Source of the DNA: Campylobacteraceae bacterium
GTDB taxonomy: Bacteria > Campylobacterota > Campylobacteria > Campylobacterales > Sulfurovaceae
Assembly: GCA_027079365.1 (NCBI GenBank)
Contig: JALWVW010000352.1
Coordinates: 1 to 36,327, forward strand
Length of the DNA: 36,327 bases
Reading direction: 5' to 3'
Shown one piece after another: positions 31,852 to 36,327 of this stretch. Each line of letters opens with the position of its first letter. Position 1 is the stretch's first letter. The translations under genes and the position numbers were made by a program. Below the pieces are notes generated by a model. It was not told where the DNA came from. It ran no database searches and worked only from the letters and a program-made list of their open reading frames with translations.

Positions 31852-33344
31852 TTTGCCTCCAAAAGAGAAAAACGGTAGCTTATGTGTGCTTTGAGTGCCG
31901 TAGTGGTGAAGCTGCCGCTGCGGTTGCGCAGGTAGTCTGCTTCCAATCCTATCTCCCAGCTGTCATTGATCGCATAGCGTACCCCGGCACCTACAGAGCC
32001 GAAGAGTCCACCATCAATATTGACGCCACCGCCACCACCGACACCGCCAAGAACCTCTCCGTAAAGAGAGAAGCCGTAATAACGGTCACTCTGATAACCA
32101 AGTCCAAAAATCCCCTCAGCATAACCGCCTGCTTTGCCCTTGTACGCCCAGTAGCTCTGACCTGTGATATAGAAGTTTTCAGTGAGATACCAATCGATCG
32201 CAAAACCAAGAAGATCTACCCTATCTACGCCTTTGGGAGTTTTAAAAAGTTTCTCTCCGTCTAGATAGGATTTATTGAGCATCCTGAACTGCCAGTTGGA
32301 AGGGCTTGCATGGGCTGTATCATCTTGAGTGAGTGTGTCAAAAATAGTCGTTTGATAGTCCAGTGTCACTCCGTAAGTGGTCGCTGAGAAAGTGCCATCT
32401 ACTGCTTTGATCACTCCACCAAATCCACTGAGTGTCAGATGCTTGCCAAGCTCCGTCTGCACTGTGCCCTGTGCCCGATAGACCAGACCGCCACCTGTAT
32501 CCACTTTGCCTCCACCGCTGGCGCCTATAGCGACCTCTGCACCGAGCGTGAATGGCAGGTCAGCAAGTCGGTAGCGTGCACCAAGTCCGCCAAAGATCTC
32601 CATATAGCCGTCACTCTCGCCACCTCCGGCACCCGCTGCCTGAAAATAGCTGTAGAGATGGCTTCCCAATACTTTGTCAAATTTGATACCCGCCAGTGAG
32701 TAAGGCTTGGTGGGGGTGCCCCCGTCTGTATTCAGACTTCCGGAATCAGGTGTGTAGTGCTCTGTAAAAAAGGAGACCGTCACTGCTTCGCTGTCTGTCT
32801 GGACTGCCGTGCTGCGTAGTGGGGATTTTTTTCCAAAGTACTGCCCTTTGAGATAACTCCCTTCGGTAGGGAGTTCCAGGGAGAGGTAGGCCTGGGTACT
32901 CTGGATGTCACCGTTGGGGAAGGAGATATGGCTAACTCCCAGACCCAGTGACCATGCAGGTGTGTGGTATGCCAGCTGGGCATAGGGGCGCAGCATCAGC
33001 CCGCCTCCCTGTGGTGCGGAGCCACCACCTCCTGCACCGACAAAGAAACCGCTTTTGAGGTTTAGATGGTCACTGAGATCCACCTTGAGTCCTCCCTCAG
33101 CCCCTACAGTGAAAAATCCACCCCGTCTGCCGTCCACTGCCCCGTAGAGTCGTACGCCACCATAGCCATAGTCACCCACATCAAAGAGCATACCCAGTCC
33201 AATCAAGCCCATTTTTTCAGTACCGAGCAGTTCGATCTGCTCATAGGTCATACTGTAGTCAGCTTGATAGTGCTCTACAGGAGTCTCGTTACCGGCTATC
33301 AGAAGTGTTTGCAGTGTGAGTAGGGCGAGGAGTGCTTGTTTCAT
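31848..33344 (-). CDS. glycine-rich outer-membrane beta-barrel protein with repeated hairpins
   Basis: A signal peptide (MKQALLALLTLQTLLIAG) leads a 498-residue protein made almost entirely of alternating beta strands. The penultimate strand reads KAHISYRF, as in outer-membrane barrels, although a short LLEAK tail follows. Gly-rich turns recur: FFVGAGGGGSAPQGGGLML (about 100-118), QAAGAGGGESDGYMEIFGG, GASGGGKVDTGGGLVY, and VLGGVGGGGGVNIDGGLFG near 445, each followed by a strand with ARY, VRY or similar. I do not recognise a named family. It lies in a packed operon behind a DUF1287 protein and a thioredoxin-like protein, so it is likely part of an envelope function. Internal duplication is plausible. 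Confidence 0.72.
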   Translation of the reverse strand: MKQALLALLTLQTLLIAGNETPVEHYQADYSMTYEQIELLGTEKMGLIGLGMLFDVGDYGYGGVRLYGAVDGRRGGFFTVGAEGGLKVDLSDHLNLKSGFFVGAGGGGSAPQGGGLMLRPYAQLAYHTPAWSLGLGVSHISFPNGDIQSTQAYLSLELPTEGSYLKGQYFGKKSPLRSTAVQTDSEAVTVSFFTEHYTPDSGSLNTDGGTPTKPYSLAGIKFDKVLGSHLYSYFQAAGAGGGESDGYMEIFGGLGARYRLADLPFTLGAEVAIGASGGGKVDTGGGLVYRAQGTVQTELGKHLTLSGFGGVIKAVDGTFSATTYGVTLDYQTTIFDTLTQDDTAHASPSNWQFRMLNKSYLDGEKLFKTPKGVDRVDLLGFAIDWYLTENFYITGQSYWAYKGKAGGYAEGIFGLGYQSDRYYGFSLYGEVLGGVGGGGGVNIDGGLFGSVGAGVRYAINDSWEIGLEADYLRNRSGSFTTTALKAHISYRFSLLEAK

Positions 33345-33898
33345 CTGTCAAATATCCTAAAGTGATCTACGATGTGGTATGCCCTGAGTACATCTTCCTC
33401 TTTGGCTCCGGCACCGACATTGTGGATGATGAGGGGTTCCCCATCGGCGTTGTACCTGTTTGAGCAGATACCGATATGATCGAGGTTGGAGCCAGGAAGC
33501 TTCCATACAACGATATCTCCAGGCCTGAAAGCCCCTTTGACACGGTAGCCTCTGGCTGCAAAGTAGGTTTGGATATTTTTGACCCGTCTGTGGTCGATAT
33601 TGGGGTCGAGTCTGTCGGTATAGTAAAGCCCCTTGAAAAGCTTGGGGTGAGACTTTTTGTAGCTATAGATACGCTCTTGTAGGTCGATATCCAGTCCACG
33701 CAGGGCACGCACCACCACATCGGTGCAGACACCCTTGGAGAGAGGGACATCTCCACCAGGAAACTTGAGCTTAACATAGGTAGGATCATAGGTGAGGGTT
33801 TTGCCTACCTGTGCTCTAGCAGCGGCAAGGAATGTCTCTACTGCACCTCCAAAAAGTAGAGCAGAGAAAAGCAATGCTACAGCTAGGATCTTCTTCAT
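33341..33898 (-). CDS. secreted DUF1287 protein (NlpC/P60-like fold)
   Basis: The 185-residue protein has a signal peptide (cleavage near LFGGA) and the DUF1287 pattern: YDPTYVKLKFPGGDVP, GVCTDVVVRALRG with the conserved Cys, LDIDLQERIY, DHRRVKNIQTYFAARGY, FRPGDIVVWKLPGSNLDHIGI and LIIHNVGAG. The Cys, the His in DHIGI and the His in IHN form an NlpC/P60-like triad, so it is probably a periplasmic amidase or peptidase acting on cell wall; this is an inference. Start and stop overlap its neighbours by ATGA, so it is translationally coupled with the thioredoxin-like and barrel genes. Confidence 0.85.
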   Translation of the reverse strand: MKKILAVALLFSALLFGGAVETFLAAARAQVGKTLTYDPTYVKLKFPGGDVPLSKGVCTDVVVRALRGLDIDLQERIYSYKKSHPKLFKGLYYTDRLDPNIDHRRVKNIQTYFAARGYRVKGAFRPGDIVVWKLPGSNLDHIGICSNRYNADGEPLIIHNVGAGAKEEDVLRAYHIVDHFRIFDR

Positions 33899-34308
33899 TT
33901 TGTCTGTTTCTCCAACCTCTTTGCCTCAGCTTCGGCACTATCTATGCGCCAAAAGAAGAACTCTTCAGTGAGCGCACCGACTGCTTCCTCGAGTAGCTTC
34001 CCTTGTGGTGTGATAAAATAGCTGGTTGGGGTGACATAGGCTTTAGGGAAGTGGGTCTTGGCATCTTTGCTGCTGATATCCAGCTTGAGGGGGACAAAGT
34101 GCTTGAGTGCATTGTCGATGTACTTGGTCTCTAGTACCTCTTGCTTCATCTGCTCGCAGTAAGGACAGTCATCTGCTTCGATAAAAACGAAGATATTTTT
34201 ATGTTCAGCCTCTGCTCTGGTGACAGCTTGGGCATAGGAGTGCTCCCACTTCAGTGGTGCAGAAAGTAGGGTGCTGAATGTGAGCAGTATCAGAAGCAGT
34301 GTTTTCAT
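33895..34308 (-). CDS. secreted thioredoxin-like protein (CPYC, SoxW/thioredoxin_7 type)
   Basis: The 137-residue protein has a signal peptide (MKTLLLILLTFSTLLSA) and a compact thioredoxin-fold domain. FIEADDCPYCEQMKQEVL near 42-59 contains a glutaredoxin-like CPYC pair, and cis-Pro lies in YVTPTSYFI. The pattern fits small periplasmic thioredoxins such as SoxW, used in sulfur oxidation or c-type cytochrome work; no sox genes lie nearby. It is the fourth thioredoxin-like protein in the window. It starts 16 bp after the upstream hypothetical gene and overlaps the DUF1287 gene (ATGA). Confidence 0.82.
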   Translation of the reverse strand: MKTLLLILLTFSTLLSAPLKWEHSYAQAVTRAEAEHKNIFVFIEADDCPYCEQMKQEVLETKYIDNALKHFVPLKLDISSKDAKTHFPKAYVTPTSYFITPQGKLLEEAVGALTEEFFFWRIDSAEAEAKRLEKQTK

Positions 34309-34324
34309 GGTTTCTCTTTGTGTG

Positions 34325-34699
34325 TTATTTTGTCGTGGCAGGTCTGTTTCTGAACTTGACGATATTTTTCTCTTTATCTACATGAAAGAGAAAGTCTCCC
34401 CAGACCATGGTCTGGTTGTACTCTTTGGATTTTGCTAGTTTGGAGAGAAATGCTGCTTCATCTACCTCTTTATAGTGAAAGAGACCGAAGACCTCTCGCT
34501 TTTTTGGCTCATGTGATTCTGAGATATCATAGGCAGAGGCTGGCAGTATCTCTGGGATCCATCCATTTATGGTCGCGTTCTGTTCTCGGGCGGTCTGGAG
34601 CGTGTCATATTTGTTGATCCCTACATTGATAGTAAGCATAGAGAAGAGTAGATAGATGATGGCAGCGATAGTGATGATGATAAGTATTGTTTTTTGCAT
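34325..34699 (-). CDS. hypothetical membrane-anchored protein, 124 aa
   Basis: I do not recognise this family. One N-terminal membrane helix (about 4-24, ILIIITIAAIIYLLFSML) is followed by a soluble, presumably periplasmic, domain of about 100 residues with GWIPEILPASAYDISESHE and TMVWGDFLFHVD. This looks like a small sensor or chaperone, but nothing specific is visible. It leads the packed minus-strand run toward cmoA. A -10-like TAAAAT (34706-34711) lies six bases before the ATG with no Shine-Dalgarno, suggesting a leaderless transcript. Confidence 0.65.
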   Translation of the reverse strand: MQKTILIIITIAAIIYLLFSMLTINVGINKYDTLQTAREQNATINGWIPEILPASAYDISESHEPKKREVFGLFHYKEVDEAAFLSKLAKSKEYNQTMVWGDFLFHVDKEKNIVKFRNRPATTK

Positions 34700-34705
34700 A
34701 AGGGT

Positions 34706-34711
34706 ATTTTA
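34706..34711 (-). promoter_or_regulatory. -10-like element at the head of the long minus-strand operon
   Basis: TAAAAT on the minus strand is separated by six bases (ACCCTT) from the ATG at 34699, in the same geometry as at dprA and the GH3 gene. Confidence 0.35.
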
Positions 34712-34738
34712 CCATATTGGGTTGAAAGGTGCGGGTAG

Positions 34739-34966
34739 TTATGATTTTTTCAACATTTCCTGATACAGTGCTTCGACTTTATCTCGTGCCCATGGTGTCT
34801 TGCGCAAGAACTTCAAACACGATTTGATGCTTGGGTTACTATTGAAACAATTTATTCTTATGCGTCTATCTAGCTCATCCCACCCATAGTGTGCTTCTAA
34901 CTCTTCTAAGATTTGTACCAGTTTGACCCCATGCATTGGGTTATTTTTATGTTCATTGTCATTCAT
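34739..34966 (-). CDS. VF530 family (DUF2132) putative DNA-binding protein
   Basis: The 75-residue protein matches the VF530 family, whose Vibrio fischeri founder has a structure suggesting DNA binding: NNPMHGVKLVQILEELEAHY, GWDELDRRIRINCFNSNPS and KSCLKFLRKTPWARDKVE. This is nearly the whole consensus. I choose ATG 34966 over the in-frame TTG at 34984 because GAGGT lies just upstream of the ATG and the extra residues are not in the family. Function is unknown. It lies between ccdB and the packed operon, all on the minus strand. Confidence 0.85.
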   Translation of the reverse strand: MNDNEHKNNPMHGVKLVQILEELEAHYGWDELDRRIRINCFNSNPSIKSCLKFLRKTPWARDKVEALYQEMLKKS

Positions 34967-34999
34967 GTTGTCATCATACCTCAAATTTGTCTAGTTTCA

Positions 35000-35305
35000 T
35001 TAAAATCCATTCACTAAAAAATCTAAAGCATCGACGATTGTCGTTCGATGTTCCTCAATATTGATAACAAGCTCACCAAAAATTTCAGGTGACACGCTGG
35101 TTATTTCCATGGTTGACATCACAACATTCTTTCCCTCTAGTTCAAATACTGGTGTCAGATGAGCTATAGGCTTCAACAGCAGACTTAATGGTACCACCAG
35201 TCTGCTTCGTAATCTATGGTGGGTATTATGTTGTATATCTAAAAGATAGGGAAACTCATCTGCTGTTGAGATATCTGGGTTCCTATATACATCAAACTGT
35301 GCCAC
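35000..35305 (-). CDS. ccdB: CcdB-family toxin
   Basis: The 101-residue protein has the same length as F-plasmid CcdB and its pattern: AQFDVYRNPD at the start, FPYLLDIQHN, RLRSRLVVPLSLL, LTPVFELEGKNVVMSTMEI and a C-terminal helix IVDALDFLVNGF. CcdB poisons DNA gyrase through its last residues Trp-Gly-Ile; here they read Asn-Gly-Phe, so gyrase poisoning may be altered. The start is GTG at 35305, overlapping the ccdA stop (TAGTG), with a strong AGGAGG five bases upstream that allows coupled translation. It is a chromosomal toxin-antitoxin pair. Confidence 0.88.
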   Translation of the reverse strand: MAQFDVYRNPDISTADEFPYLLDIQHNTHHRLRSRLVVPLSLLLKPIAHLTPVFELEGKNVVMSTMEITSVSPEIFGELVINIEEHRTTIVDALDFLVNGF

Positions 35306-35550
35306 TAAAACCTCCTGTACTTATCGCCGAACAGACCCCTCTTTTCTACGCTTTCATTAAATGCATCTATCGCCTCTTTATTCTCCTCAAGCCATTGTTG
35401 CTCTTCTCTCTTTCTGACTACTTCAGCCAAATAGGCTTCAAAGTTTTTAGAGATATTGATTTTGTAAGCTTTTGCTTTTTGGAGTAAATCAGAGTTAATC
35501 GTCACATTGGTTGCTTTTTTTATGGCACTCTCATTATATATAGCAGACAT
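35305..35550 (-). CDS. ccdA: CcdA-family antitoxin
   Basis: The antitoxin has a ribbon-helix-helix-like N-terminus (KKATNVTINSDLLQKAKAYK) that should bind its own operator. A helical, acidic C-terminus (RKREEQQWLEENKEAIDAFN and the end GLFGDKYRRF) wraps and neutralises CcdB; F-plasmid CcdA ends similarly in a GLFxD-type element. I choose ATG 35550 (81 residues) over ATG 35556, because AAGGA overlaps the upstream codon and sits at a normal distance from the downstream one. It is first in ccdAB, 31 bp after the ligA stop. An inverted repeat and a -10 lie just upstream. Confidence 0.87.
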   Translation of the reverse strand: MSAIYNESAIKKATNVTINSDLLQKAKAYKINISKNFEAYLAEVVRKREEQQWLEENKEAIDAFNESVEKRGLFGDKYRRF

Positions 35551-35571
35551 GTGCATCCTTTATGTGGGTAT

Positions 35572-35593
35572 AGTATGTGTATTATAGCATACT
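35572..35593. promoter_or_regulatory. ccdAB promoter and putative autoregulatory operator
   Basis: AGTATG and CATACT (35572-35577 and 35588-35593) form a perfect 6-bp inverted repeat with a 10-nt spacer. The spacer contains a minus-strand TATAAT (35581-35586) that overlaps the ligA stop codon. This predicts a start near 35574, 24 nt before ccdA. CcdA-CcdB complexes repress their own promoter in F plasmid, and a site over the -10 suits that. Confidence 0.45.
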
Positions 35594-36327
35594 TTTCATC
35601 TCATTCTCAGTCAAAGTTACTACCCCCAAACTCTCAGCCTTAGTCAGCTTACTTCCTGCATCTTCCCCATAAATCACATAATCCGTCTTCTTAGACACAG
35701 AGCTGCTCACCTTTGCCCCAAGTTTTTCAAGCATCTCTTTGATGACCCCACGGCTGACAGACATCGTACCTGTCAGCACCACAGTTTTGCCTTTAAAAGG
35801 ATTCTCTTTGGCTTCTATCTTCTCTTCCACTGTTGGTTTGACCACCTCAAACAATTTTAAAACAAAATCATGGTTCACCCTCATGAATTCCAACAGAGAG
35901 TTTGCCATCTCTTCGCCTATGCCGTCTATAGCAACAAGCTCTTCAAGGCTTGCATTGACAATACCCAGACCAAATTCAAGAGCCAACGCTTTACTGGCTA
36001 CTTCACCGATGTGCTCTATGCCCATCGCATTGATGAGTCTGTGAAGAGGAGTACCTTTCGTATCTGCTATAGCTTGAAGCAGATTTTGGATACGCTTTTC
36101 TTTAAAGCCTTCCAAATGTTCCAGATCTTCTTTCTTCAGTGCATACAGATCCAGTACATCATGGATGAGTTTCTCCCTGACAAGCAGTTCAACGATCTTA
36201 GAGCCAAGCCCGTCTATGTTCATGCACCCTTTTTTGGCAAAATGGATGATGGAGTTGATCACTCTGTCGGGGCATTTGAGGTTTTGGCATTTGATGAGTG
36301 CTCCCTCATCGAGCAGTTCACTGCCGC
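35582..36327 (-). CDS. ligA: NAD-dependent DNA ligase LigA, C-terminal part (5' end beyond window)
   Basis: The reading frame runs off the right edge without a start, so the gene is partial; the GTG at 36262 is only an internal Val codon. It encodes the end of the zinc finger (GSELLDEG, then CQNLKCPDRV and KKGCMNIDGLG). A helix-hairpin-helix region follows (LEHLEGFKEKRIQNLLQA, HRLINAMGIEHIGEVASKAL and LVAIDGIGEEMANSLLEF). The BRCT domain ends the protein (GKTVVLTGTMSVSRGVIKEM and TDYVIYGEDAGSKL). LigA seals nicks in replication and repair using NAD. ccdA begins 31 bp after its stop on the same strand. Confidence 0.95.
   Translation of the reverse strand, partial: GSELLDEGALIKCQNLKCPDRVINSIIHFAKKGCMNIDGLGSKIVELLVREKLIHDVLDLYALKKEDLEHLEGFKEKRIQNLLQAIADTKGTPLHRLINAMGIEHIGEVASKALALEFGLGIVNASLEELVAIDGIGEEMANSLLEFMRVNHDFVLKLFEVVKPTVEEKIEAKENPFKGKTVVLTGTMSVSRGVIKEMLEKLGAKVSSSVSKKTDYVIYGEDAGSKLTKAESLGVVTLTENEMKSML

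Noticed and set aside
1..36327. CRISPR arrays, prophage, insertion sequences, tRNA or rRNA genes
   Set aside because: No regularly spaced repeats, transposase or phage genes, or cloverleaf or rRNA signatures were recognised by eye; a tRNAscan-SE and repeat search would be needed to exclude them fully.

Overview
The window looks like a chromosomal segment of a Campylobacterota bacterium (formerly Epsilonproteobacteria), probably from the free-living sulfur-oxidising side of the phylum (Sulfurovum/Sulfurimonas-like; this placement is an inference). Evidence: hobA, a DnaA partner known only from this phylum, lies in the order rppH-lysC-hobA-holB-folP. Also present are tatB-tatC-queA, tlyA-ribF, a DprA/RuvX (DprB) pair, an ArsRS-like acid-response two-component pair, a short HolB without a P-loop and a FolP with an N-terminal extension. 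No rRNA, tRNA, insertion sequence, prophage or CRISPR array was seen.

Layout. 1-3379: a cut-off minus-strand gene, a small DUF2892 membrane protein behind a Crp/Fnr-like palindrome, and a large FAD/Fe-S D-lactate-type dehydrogenase. 3391-9893: three secreted TlpA-like thioredoxins with different CxxC motifs around dprA, then a secreted GH3 glycosidase, ruvX, a secreted polysaccharide deacetylase and an NlpC/P60-SPOR lipoprotein. This region joins competence/recombination, periplasmic thiol chemistry and peptidoglycan remodelling. 10027-12983: a DUF302 protein and the tatB-tatC-queA operon; TatC has an unusually long first periplasmic loop. 13126-16821: a histidine kinase with three tandem Cache-like sensor repeats, followed directly by a receiver-GGDEF diguanylate cyclase. 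16808-21966: hemW, then rppH-lysC-hobA-holB-folP. 22024-24926: an FtsN-like SPOR protein, trpE and aroE. 24971-26841: the ArsRS-like pair.

From 26802 to the right edge every gene is on the minus strand: a small conserved hypothetical, class II DAHP synthase, and a tightly packed run from 34699 to 28806 (hypothetical, thioredoxin-like, DUF1287, glycine-rich outer-membrane barrel, tlyA, ribF, alpha/beta hydrolase, cmoA). Upstream of that run lie a VF530-type gene, a ccdAB toxin-antitoxin pair and the 3' part of ligA. The intergenic region 28610-28805 holds a perfect 11-bp inverted repeat whose arms each contain TTATTCACA, close to the switch from plus-strand to minus-strand genes.

Together the window is mostly core metabolism: aromatic amino acids (DAHP synthase, AroE, TrpE), folate, flavin, lysine/aspartate, tRNA modification and replication initiation. 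Set into it is an accessory envelope layer (thiol redox proteins, peptidoglycan enzymes, outer-membrane barrel) and one TA module. The least explained items are the triple-Cache kinase, the TatC insertion, the Gly-rich barrel repeats, the DnaA-box/dif-like palindrome and the TlpA-like cluster between dprA and ruvX.
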